A DNA stretch of 64,000 nt from Plectosphaerella cucumerina (lineage: Eukaryota > Ascomycota > Sordariomycetes > Glomerellales > Plectosphaerellaceae). Within the stretch, counting starts at the first letter, position 1. Every line of letters begins with the position of its first letter. The notes under the pieces are model-generated. The model was not told the DNA's origin. It saw nothing but the letters and a program-made list of their open reading frames with translations, and ran no database searches. A program made the position numbers and the translations under genes. Shown piece by piece: positions 55,580-64,000 of the stretch. The stretch lies in contig JAGPXD010000003.1 in NCBI GenBank assembly GCA_020746995.1, forward strand, positions 1,178,001 to 1,242,000, given 5' to 3'.

Positions 55580-57409
55580 ATGGCATTTCCGGTTTCGGAG
55601 GATGTTCCGGAGGATATTCCGGAGGATTGGGTGCCGCCGGTGCTCAACTTTGCGGGCTTCAAAAAGCTTGTCCTACCACCTCGATGGGTCGAGCCAAAAT
55701 GGAAATTGGTGTTGGATTCGCGGGAATGGCGAACGCGCGGAGGCCTCAGTGGAAAGTGCTACGGCAACCTTGTCGTTCTGTTCCGGGCGCTGCTCTGGTT
55801 CAGCGACCCCGTCTTTGAAAACAAACACGACGTCTACGAAATCGCGGCGGATGTCTGCAAGCTGGAGAAAAACGCAGATGAGCTATTCCACATCGCGGAA
55901 TTCTGGTGTTACAACCGTCTCAAGGGCAATGTCCTACGCCAAAGTCTTGAGAAGGCGGTGTATCGCCAAAGGCTGTTGCATGACCTGGTCGCTGCTTGGA
56001 GGACTCGGAGGCGTCGATGGGGTCAGCATGACGAAAGCAGCCCAGACCCTGGCACGAAAGCTTTCAAGGTGCTCGCCAGGGAGATCGAAGCCTTCCGTAA
56101 GCGGCATCTGGGCCACCATTTCAACCTTTACCAGGATATCAAGAGACGCGTTTGGGTGGGACACGAGATCGAGGATCGAGAGGAGTCTCCACTGCCTGCA
56201 TCGCCTTCTCAGGAGGACACGGAGCCCGAGCGTGCTCAGGAGCACGACGACAAGATGGTCCAAGACGCGCCAGAGCTCGAAGCTCCGAGCGTGAACAACG
56301 ACAGCGGCAACGACAGCAGCAACAACAGCGGCAACGCCAGCGGCGGCAACAACGATGAGCACAGCGACGGTGGACCTGTATGCAACATCGAGGGCGTCAG
56401 TATCAACGAGGCTGCCAATGCCGACGATGGCCACAACGAGAGCAGCAATACAAATGTGAACGACGGCAACAATGACCACCCCATCCCTCCCAAGCCTTCG
56501 ACAGAGAACATGGAGAAGGACCGACTGGAGCGCCTTCAAAACCTCCGCGAGGAATACTCTCGAGAGATAATGCAGCAACTTGGCGAGTCCGAGGAGGAGC
56601 CGGCGGCTATGAGGGACCTTAAGCGCAGGCTGGGGGAGAATCTCCACGGCCTTGAGGCAATGATCACATTCAGAACAGGTTATCTGCTGGAGATGGCTTC
56701 CGCCGAGGACAAACAAAAGGCCGCCCAGGAAGAAGCACGCAAACAAAAGGCCGCCGTTGACGATGCACTGCGCACGGCTGAGACCCTGAGAAAGAAACTC
56801 CGGGACAAAGCACCTGAACACAAGGCCGCCCTTGACGATGCTCTGGAGACGGCCGATACCCTGCGAAAGGAAGTGAAAGCCGCCCGCAGCGAAAGATGGG
56901 CCCACGAGAGGGAGATTCAGCGCGTGGAACATGAGCTCTTCGTCGTCAGAGAAGAGCGATTGGCTGAGGAAAGGAGAGACACGTACCGGGACAGGTTCTA
57001 CAATGCGAAGAGGAAGGTGAAAGATGCCAGACTCGAGCTCAAGACCGTTCGGGCCACCTTGGAAGAGAAGGAAGAGGAGATGGAGTCGTTGAAGAAGCAA
57101 CTGGAGAGCGGCCCTCCGAGCGCCCTCAATGAACCGGCAACCAGTCCAACGAACACCCAGTCGACGGGAACTCAGAAAGACTTCGAGGAGCCCGATGCGA
57201 AGATCAAGGAGCTCTTGGAGAAGGTGTGCAGCCTCGAGAATGAGAAGTCTGTTGCAGCTCAGACCAAGGAGCTCGAGGTTTCCAAGCACGAGGCTGTCGT
57301 CAAGGCTTTGCGAGAGGAGAACGCCCAGCTTCAGCACAAGCTGGCCGAGATCCAGGGAGAACATGGCAAAGAAAGCGCACTGGAGGATGGCACCATGCCA
57401 TCGGACTAA
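55580..57409 (+). CDS. Coiled-coil protein of unknown function
   Basis: A single exon of 609 residues from MAFPVSEDVPEDIPEDW; an in-frame ATG 24 codons upstream (55508) is an alternative. Residues 1-190 are a well-folded-looking, Trp- and Leu-rich part (WVEPKWKLVLDSREW, LFRALLWFSDPVFE, WCYNRLKGNVL). An acidic linker follows, with an Asn/Ser/Gly tract encoded by (R)GCAAC-type repeats (about 56295-56350). From about residue 310 to the end runs a long coiled coil (DRLERLQNLREEYSREI to LREENAQLQHKLAEIQ). The near-duplicated KQKAA..ALRTAETLRKK / HKAALDDALETADTLRK units suggest internal duplication. No family is recognised. Confidence 0.75.
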   Translation: MAFPVSEDVPEDIPEDWVPPVLNFAGFKKLVLPPRWVEPKWKLVLDSREWRTRGGLSGKCYGNLVVLFRALLWFSDPVFENKHDVYEIAADVCKLEKNADELFHIAEFWCYNRLKGNVLRQSLEKAVYRQRLLHDLVAAWRTRRRRWGQHDESSPDPGTKAFKVLAREIEAFRKRHLGHHFNLYQDIKRRVWVGHEIEDREESPLPASPSQEDTEPERAQEHDDKMVQDAPELEAPSVNNDSGNDSSNNSGNASGGNNDEHSDGGPVCNIEGVSINEAANADDGHNESSNTNVNDGNNDHPIPPKPSTENMEKDRLERLQNLREEYSREIMQQLGESEEEPAAMRDLKRRLGENLHGLEAMITFRTGYLLEMASAEDKQKAAQEEARKQKAAVDDALRTAETLRKKLRDKAPEHKAALDDALETADTLRKEVKAARSERWAHEREIQRVEHELFVVREERLAEERRDTYRDRFYNAKRKVKDARLELKTVRATLEEKEEEMESLKKQLESGPPSALNEPATSPTNTQSTGTQKDFEEPDAKIKELLEKVCSLENEKSVAAQTKELEVSKHEAVVKALREENAQLQHKLAEIQGEHGKESALEDGTMPSD

Positions 57410-57730
57410 TCGAGTCTGGAGGGGGATTGTCAACGTTTGGGAGCGCGAGGCGCCTGAATACGAGGTGGTCATGGAAGCGTTCTAGGAACAAAACGCTGGA
57501 CTGGATGGAGCGCATGTTGCCCAAGGTTGGAAGGGCATTGTGCGAACAGGAGTCGCAGAGGTTGTCACAAAGGCATCGGTATAGTCCGCCTTGTGTTCTT
57601 AACCTCGCGACGCGAGAAACTTGTATGAGTAGTAGCAGTAGATGACCGCACATTGCTCAGCGCGGCCTGCACGGCAGCAGGCCAGATGTTTACATTATCC
57701 TACACATTGATCGTCACAAGCGTGCTCGTT
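57410..57730. other. Convergent intergenic, no gene seen
   Basis: These 321 bp lie between two convergent stop codons and most likely hold both 3' UTRs. Confidence 0.4.
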
Positions 57731-59590
57731 CTACTTCGCCTTACAAGCCTCCTCAATGGCAGCCTTCATGGCCGCCTCCGCACTCGAAGGGTCGATACGC
57801 TCCGTCGGACCCATGCGGATCATCTTGCCGACGAGATACATGAGCTTTCCCTGGGGATACTTCTTGGCGCCAGCAAACTCCGCAAGCACTTTGTCCTCGC
57901 CCTCGAGGGCCTCGCGAGCGAGTTCGGAGTATTCCTCAGCAGGCAGCTCCCTGAACCACAAGTCATGGGCATCAATCGCAGCCGTGACGCTCTCGCTATC
58001 GTCGAGGGTGCCAGCGTGCAGGGCGGTGAGAAGCTCCTTGGCAACCTTGCCCGTGATGCGCTTGCGGTGGAGGTGGTGGAGGAGCTCGGAGAGGGCGTCG
58101 ACGGGAAGGCGGGCGCATTCGCCGTCGGGAGTGATGGCGAGGGCAGACGCAGAAGTGTCGTCGTCGGCGAGGCGGCCAAGCTCGTGGAGTATCCAGTTGG
58201 CGGCGAGAGGGGCGTAATCGCTCACGCTGGGGCGGCGAGCATCCTCGGCGCGCAGGCGCAGGCCGAGGCTAGCGACGACGTTGTAGAAGTACTCGATGCG
58301 GGCGCCGTTGTCCAGGGCGAGGAGGGAGGCGGCATCCTTTGCAGTGAGGCCGTAGTCGGCGACGAGCTCTGACAATTCCTCGTCGGGGAGGAAGGCGATG
58401 GAGTTGCGTAGGTGATCGACGAGGTCGTCGGCGATGACGAGGGGTGGGATGTCCGGGTCGGGCATGTAGCGATAGTCGACCTCGCCCTCCTTGCCACGAA
58501 GGCGGCGGGTCTCGCGGGAGCCAAGGGTCCATCCGCGTGTCTCGCCTGCGACAACGCCGCCGGCCTCGAGGAGGGCGATCTGGCGGTCACGCTCGGCGAT
58601 GATGGCGTCCTCGACAGCTTTGATGGTGCTGAGGTTCTTGATCTCTGTGCGGGTGCCGAGAGGGAGTGAGGGGTCTCCGGCGCGGCGGACGGAGACGTTG
58701 ACGTCTGCGCGGAGGCCGCCGGTCTCCATGCCGGAGACGCAGGCGTCGACCGCATTGAGGAGGGACTGGACTTTTCGGACAAAGGCGGCGGCGGTTCGGG
58801 GGTGATGCATGTCGGGGCGTGTGATGATCTCGACGAGGGGCATGCCGACGCGGTTGAAGTCGAGCCAGGATGCGTCACCGGGCTGGGCGAGGGTCTTGGC
58901 CGTGTCCTGCTCCATCTGGAGCTGCTGGATGCCAACTGTGACGGACTCTCCGTCCTCAGGGGCGATGCCATCGCGGGCGGTGAGGGTGATTCGGCCGTTA
59001 CGGGCGTAGGGCTCGTAGTACTGGGTGATCTGGTAGCCGGAGGGCTGGTCCCACCAGAAGTAGTGCTTGCGGTCGAAGCGGCTGACGGGCTGGATGTCGC
59101 AACCGAGGGCGAGGGCAGCGCGCAGAGCGGGGATCAGGGTTTCTTTCTGAAATATTGGCTGGCTGCCAGGCATAGCGACATCGAAGAGGGCGACGTGGGT
59201 GTTGGGTTCGTCGTTGAAGGAGGTGGCGGCGCGGGAGAAGAGCTTGCGTGCAGTGTTGAGCTGGGCGTGTATCTCGATGCCAACGGTGAGCTCCCACCCG
59301 TCGACGGTCTGATTGCTTTTATTGCCCTTGAGACCCTTGGCTCTGGCCTCCTTTTTCAACTGCTTGGCTTCATCCTTCAGCTTCTTTCGGAGGGGTGTCG
59401 GAGATGGTGTCGGCGTCGGTGCGGTTGCTGTCTGTAATGACCTGACGAGGCCCCGTGGCTGTCGCAACCTGGTCCGAGCTGTGGTGTTCTGAAGCGTAGC
59501 GAGCGGTCCTGAGGAGGCGATACAGCCTTTGCGGCAGAGCTGGCCATGGAGGAGGTAGCGGCCCAGCACCGCGGTGGGTATCGGCTTCAT
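57731..59590 (-). CDS. PET112: Glutamyl-tRNA(Gln) amidotransferase subunit B, mitochondrial
   Basis: A single-exon minus-strand gene of 619 residues. An Arg/Ala-rich mitochondrial presequence (about 1-60) and a Lys-rich linker precede the GatB core. The core shows GWELTVGIEIHAQLNTARKLFSR, ALFDVAMPGSQP, FDRKHYFWWDQPSGYQITQY, LDFNRVGMPLVEIITRPDM and GGLRADVNVSVRR, then the helical GatB/YqeY tail to EEACKAK. With GatA and GatF/GatC homologues it converts mischarged Glu-tRNA(Gln) to Gln-tRNA(Gln) in mitochondria. The length fits fungal members. Confidence 0.97.
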   Translation of the reverse strand: MKPIPTAVLGRYLLHGQLCRKGCIASSGPLATLQNTTARTRLRQPRGLVRSLQTATAPTPTPSPTPLRKKLKDEAKQLKKEARAKGLKGNKSNQTVDGWELTVGIEIHAQLNTARKLFSRAATSFNDEPNTHVALFDVAMPGSQPIFQKETLIPALRAALALGCDIQPVSRFDRKHYFWWDQPSGYQITQYYEPYARNGRITLTARDGIAPEDGESVTVGIQQLQMEQDTAKTLAQPGDASWLDFNRVGMPLVEIITRPDMHHPRTAAAFVRKVQSLLNAVDACVSGMETGGLRADVNVSVRRAGDPSLPLGTRTEIKNLSTIKAVEDAIIAERDRQIALLEAGGVVAGETRGWTLGSRETRRLRGKEGEVDYRYMPDPDIPPLVIADDLVDHLRNSIAFLPDEELSELVADYGLTAKDAASLLALDNGARIEYFYNVVASLGLRLRAEDARRPSVSDYAPLAANWILHELGRLADDDTSASALAITPDGECARLPVDALSELLHHLHRKRITGKVAKELLTALHAGTLDDSESVTAAIDAHDLWFRELPAEEYSELAREALEGEDKVLAEFAGAKKYPQGKLMYLVGKMIRMGPTERIDPSSAEAAMKAAIEEACKAK

Positions 59591-60927
59591 CGCGAAATGG
59601 ATGGTAATGCTATGTTTGAAAAGGTCGTTGGGATGCGGACATGGTGTAGGGCCAGCTGTATCCCGCGCGTCAGATCTGTAGTGGCAGTTGCGTCGATAGG
59701 CGTAAGAAGTAAGTGATCGAGCTGACGATCGACGTGGGACTGTGCCAGCAGTTTGATATTTCGAAGTCAGTGGTGTTTCGTCAAAAAGTCAAGTCATGAT
59801 TGAAGCTCCAGTGCTCCTTCCCCAAGCTCCATCACCAAATTCCTTAGGTAAGCCTCTACGACCCGACGACTTGGAACCGTGCGCGCCTAAACCTCGGACC
59901 GTTCAAGGGAGCTTCCCCCCTTTCGACCCCCAACTTTGACCAGCCCACATGCCCCTGATCCTTGATTCTCCCCCTCCTCTACCCCCCGGCCCCCTGTGAC
60001 CTGACCCCTTCCGTCCCGGCCGGCACAACAGCTCTGTCGTCGGCTGCTCTTGTCTGCCATGACGATCTCCAGCCCCAACCGGGCGGCAGATGCATGTGCT
60101 CTGTTCTGCCCATATGTTCGACATGCCACCAGACAGCTCACCACACCCTCTTTCTCGCTGCTCTCTTTTTGGTCCAGGGCATCCCGTCGGTACTCTGCTC
60201 ACTGGCCAGTGATACGCAGCACACCTCCATCACAAGCTCCAAGCTCCAATAGAGTTCATCTGCTCACTACCACTGGCAGGCTCCCGTCGTCTGAAACCCG
60301 CCGCCCTCCCTCCTCTCGTCATGTCATGCACCCGTCCGCCTCCGAGCCGTTGACCTGGCCTACAGTACACCACCACCTGTCTTTGCATCCCATCCCATCC
60401 CATCATGTCCTGAATCTCCCCCATGGTACCCTCCTTAAGAATGCCGCGCCCCCGCCGGCTCTCGCGGAGCTCTGAGCCTGATGCCCTCATCTCCCTGCAT
60501 CTGCTGTTTGTAGGTCACCGTCGCTCCCGACGCGACTCTTTATCACACCACTCCACGAAATTACGCTACGCACTCTCGCCATGGACGTGCTCGCTTGATC
60601 TCACGCATAGCTTGTCAGCGCGACTCAATCTCCCTTTCTTCTTCCGCCGAGAGCTATCCACCCTGCTCGTCTCCCCCGCCCTCGCCCGGCCTTGTACCAC
60701 CCCGGAGCTGTTTCTCTTCGCCTTCATGTCGACTCTCCCGACTCGCTGAGCCATCCTGCCACGTCCCGTGTACTGTATCACTTGCTCGGCGCCCAACGTC
60801 CTTCATAAGCCCAACCCAACGACGACGACGTTGACATTCCTAGTGCTCATCGCTTGTCCTCAGGGATCCCCTGTACTCATCCAACGTCAGCTCCTTCTAA
60901 CGCCTGGCTGAGTCCGTTTGCTCGACA
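59591..60927. other. Divergent intergenic, no gene seen
   Basis: These 1.3 kb separate PET112 from the DUF6594 gene. The right half is CT-rich leader-like sequence. A (CATCC)3 tract is at about 60387-60401. Confidence 0.4.
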
Positions 60928-62872
60928 ATGCCTCCCTCGTACCAGGCTCCGTCCGTGGAGTCAGTCGTCGGCGACCCCCCGGAATCAACACCAGACCACC
61001 ACATGCCTCCGTCCAGCGCCGCAGACGACCCCTTCACCCACATCAAGCCTACTTCAAGTAGTACAGAATCAAAGCATGATCCCCTCACAGCAAACGACCA
61101 CAACGGGAACGAGGGTCCTCCCGATGAGGCACATCAAGAGGCGGACGCGAACGCCCTGGTGCTCTCCTCCCCGCCGCTCGACAGAGACCCCCACGACGAA
61201 TCGCTGGACCGCAAAGTCCCCCGCGAGCTGAGGACTGAGTACGGCGACCTTATCAGGGCGCCGTCTCCCTCGATCGTGTCCGACATAAGCGGCTTGACTA
61301 GCCGATCCGCCGGCTCCAGCGGTAGTGGCTCAACCGTGACCCGGCGCGCCCATGCAGGGCGACGAGGCGGTGAGAGACACAGGAATGGCGACAGGGCACA
61401 TGCTGCAGAACCCATCCCCGAATACCATCAGGGCGAAATCACGCCGCGGCCTCTCCAGGCCCAGTGGTCCGAGCCGACTTATTCCGACGCCGGCCGGCAG
61501 GCGCCCGTGGAGCACCACCACCAGCAGCACCATCAGCCTCGGGGATGGACTCTGGCCAGCCCTCCCGGCCAGAGACATGTTGCCACCAGGAGCATCTCAT
61601 CGGCCGGCAGTAGCAGTCTCGGCAGCGCGCCCTTCTCTACCATCGGTCATGCCACCGATGGCAGCCTCAGCAGTCCAGATCGCAGCGAGCCCGCCGACTC
61701 GCCCGAAACACGTTATGCCCATCGCGACCAGAATCCCTATCCAGGCCCAGCTCCGGTCCCCCCGCCTCAACACATGGACCCCTTTCAGTTCATCGAGCAC
61801 GGTCCGGGGGGGCCTTTACTCGGACCAGGACCTCGACAGCAGCAGCTCTCGGCGCCGCCTCACCTTGGGCCCCAGCCATCACCGGGCTTCCATGAGCAGT
61901 ACCAGCACCCGCCACGACCTGACAACCTCCCAAGGACGGGCTACGAGCAGCTGGCGTCATGGCTGACCGTCGATGAGACGGGTACCTCTGGCATTCAGCC
62001 CATGTACCGCCGCTTCGAGACCCTCAACCATCGACTGCTCCTGCATCTCCAGGATGAGCTGATGGAGCTGGAGGAGGAGTTGCGCCGTCTTGACGCTGTC
62101 GACACGCAGAGCAGACATGCCCACCATGGCTTTCACCCCGCCTCGCGACGCCACGAGGCCATGGTTGCTGGTGAAATGTACTATCGCAAGACGGATATCT
62201 TCAACATGATCGGTATCAAAATGGAGAAATACAGTGCGTGCTCATCTCTTCCTGAGATACATATCCCCTGCTGACCTCGCCTCAGACCAACTCCTATCCT
62301 CCTTCGGAGAGACCCAGTCCCTCCCGTCCCCTCACGCGGCGGACGTCGACGCCTTCCGGGACTACCTCATCTCCCACAGCCCTCTCGTCCAAAGCGAAAG
62401 CCGCTTTCTAGACATCGAGGAAGACCTCGTCTCCCTCTCCCGCCCAGCGCCCACCAGCAGCGACTTCAACAGCGAGAATCTCCTGACCCCCATGCCGCGT
62501 CGGGCCATCACCTTCCCCCCGACCCCGACGAGCCCCCTCTCGGACGTCGGCAGCCGCGCCGGCCAGCGCCAGCGAGGCCGCCCGGCACCGCGGAAGCGAG
62601 AGGAGCCTAAGCCGGTCGGCGCCCTGCCACTACTGGCAAGTGGGCTGGCTGCGTCCTTCTTCCTCCCTATCTTGGCCTTTGTGCTCATCCCCGCGTTCGT
62701 GGGGCGTCTCGCCGTCGTCTTCCTTATGAGTGTCGTCACGGGCGTCGCCCTGCTGCAGACCGGGGCCTTGCGTCACTTGAATGGCCCTGGGGCGGGCGGC
62801 GGGGTGACGGATGTTGTGGTGTGTGCTGGTGTGTATGGCGCTGTCATGGCAGTCCTCGCAGTTCTGTTGTGA
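60928..62872 (+). CDS. DUF6594-domain membrane protein
   Basis: Two exons, 60928-62233 and 62286-62872 (630 residues). The first 330 residues are disordered and Ser/Pro/His/Gln-rich. The DUF6594 region follows: GYEQLASWLTVDETGT, PMYRRFETLNHRLLLHLQDEL, MELEEELRRLD and YRKTDIFNMIGIKMEKY. Across the intron come NQLLSSFGETQSLPSP, FRDYLISHSP and FLDIEEDLVSL. Three hydrophobic helices finish the protein (LASGLAASFFLPILAFVLIP, LAVVFLMSVVTGVAL, VVVCAGVYGAVMAVLAVLL). This layout of a long helical head and C-terminal helices is typical of the family. Its function is unknown. The intron (gtgcgt...ctcag) keeps frame. Confidence 0.85.
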
Positions 62873-63857
62873 GGACTTGGATGGTATTTTTTGAATGAAT
62901 TCTTCGGCAAAAGATTGGCTGCGGCCTCGGGGCTTGGTATTTTTAGATGCTTCGGGCTCGCTTTTGGAGACGGATGGTATTCGGAAAAGGATCACGTCCT
63001 GGCAGATACCCCTGGTGTGTACAAGAGGTGTCAGCTATTTCCCATGACGTAATGAAAGTCACGATTTCCACTTGCATCCATATTCGAAGCTGAGACGTAA
63101 ACGTGAGAGTTCAAGGTCGGCTGTGATCTTTTTGAAAGGCGAGGCTCTGTTCGAGTACTTCGTTCTTGAGGACTGGCGCGTTTTCCCGGAGGGCCTCCTT
63201 GTCAACAGATTAGGAAGACAAACTTCTGAGTTGGCAGAAACGTCTGAAGAGTAGACCTGATAGAATACCACCACAATGATGAAGCTGACTGACCTTGGCT
63301 GCAAAGACTGGACGGCTGCAGAAATCGGGAGTGGCGTCCACGGCTCCTTGCTGAGGGCAGCCCACCGCCTTTGATCCCACGAAACACCACCCCGAAGGCG
63401 AAAGAGCTCAAGAGAAAAATGCCGACAAAGACTGACGAATGTTTTAAAGCAAAAAAATGATAATTTGAAGGCCTAGAAGGTGGTTGAGCCGCCGCCATTT
63501 TTGCCCACCAGAGCCACAAGCCTGTGATGTCGTCAAATTGACCCCTGACCCCTTTCCCAAGCAAAATGACGATCCTGCAAAGAAAGTCTGCTTTCCCTCC
63601 CAAAACGCCTCCATGAGACAAGAAACAAGCAGTGAGAAAGGCCTCCCAGTCTCGTTTCGTCCTGGCAGCCCCCGAGCAAATGCCAGATCAGTCACTCGTC
63701 ACCATCGGCGAATAAGAAAAATGCACACGCACGGTGTTTGGAATTTATGACACTGTGTGCTCCTGCCAATCTTGCGCGCAATCAGCCGTGCGAATTTTGC
63801 AGCCCCACACGGCCACACACAGATCAGCCAGAGGATCGATGGCTTCCTCCCAAACAC
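62873..63857. other. Intergenic, no gene seen
   Basis: This holds the 3' flank of the DUF6594 gene and the distal promoter of a gene to the right. Frames here (up to 139 codons) are not domain-like. Confidence 0.4.
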
Positions 63858-64000
63858 TATAAATACTGCTCCCTCCCTCCCTCCTCTTCCCTTTCCTCTC
63901 CTCTCTCTCTCCTTCATCACACAACAACTTGAGACAAGCAACCACACGCCTTCTTCTGCAAACCTCCTCTTCTCCTTCGTCTTCTTCAGACCAACTTTCG
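63858..64000 (+). promoter_or_regulatory. Core promoter and leader of a gene beyond the window
   Basis: TATAAATA stands at 63858-63865. A pure pyrimidine tract (about 63870-63915), a CATCACACAACAACTT-type start region and further CT-rich leader follow without an ATG up to the end. This is the usual layout of a highly expressed fungal gene transcribed rightwards. Confidence 0.55.

Noticed and set aside
55934..57472. Minus-strand open frame of 512 codons
   Set aside because: It is antisense to the coiled-coil gene. Its Leu/Val richness is what the reverse complement of Glu/Lys-rich codons gives, so it is not a membrane protein.

Overview
This window is nuclear DNA of a filamentous ascomycete (Pezizomycotina, most likely a Sordariomycete). 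The genes are GC-rich and are interrupted by short introns of about 45-80 nt with GTRNGT donors, CTRAC-type branch sites and YAG acceptors. Families typical of moulds are present: Zn2Cys6 regulator, 2EXR, NACHT-ankyrin NLR, DUF6594, LrgA-LrgB fusion and a serine/alanine-rich GPI protein. I see no AT-rich repeat islands, transposons, CRISPR arrays, rRNA genes or convincing tRNA genes. Exon boundaries were worked out by hand from splice signals, frame and family knowledge. No RNA evidence or database search was available.

Left third (1-16.4 kb). After the 3' end of a membrane-protein gene come an F-box gene and an arylamine N-acetyltransferase. Then comes what looks like a small catabolic cluster: a Zn2Cys6 transcription factor (minus), an NCS1-family permease (minus, seven exons including one of 4 nt) and, divergently, a 1000-residue hydantoinase A/S-Me-THD (DUF917) fusion protein. 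The permease and hydantoinase share an 876-bp promoter with a perfect 12-nt inverted repeat. Its core AGTTGGCCGA recurs in the regulator's promoter and in the regulator's first intron. This group, probably for uptake and breakdown of a hydantoin-like compound, is the most interesting part of the window. An HRI1-like gene, an uncharacterised three-exon gene and a 2EXR-like gene follow.

Middle (16.4-37 kb). A proline-rich NPF-motif protein, linker histone H1 and a small Cys-rich acidic protein lead to a very large NLR-like gene. It encodes an alpha/beta-hydrolase-like domain (nucleophile Ser replaced by Gly), a proline hinge, a NACHT domain, ankyrin repeats and a C-terminal zinc finger. A transaldolase-like gene with a GC-AG intron and the flap endonuclease FEN1 follow.

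Right part (37-64 kb). Here lie a cytochrome b5-acyl-CoA dehydrogenase fusion, a GPI cell-wall protein, a Dabb-domain protein (second GC-AG intron), a disordered fungal protein, an LrgA-LrgB membrane protein and a 2EXR gene with an apparent frameshift. They are followed by the DEAD-box helicase DHH1, a mitochondrial-type J-protein, a coiled-coil protein, mitochondrial GatB/PET112 and a DUF6594 membrane protein. The promoter of a gene lying beyond the window ends it. Apart from the hydantoin group these are mostly unrelated housekeeping and accessory genes.
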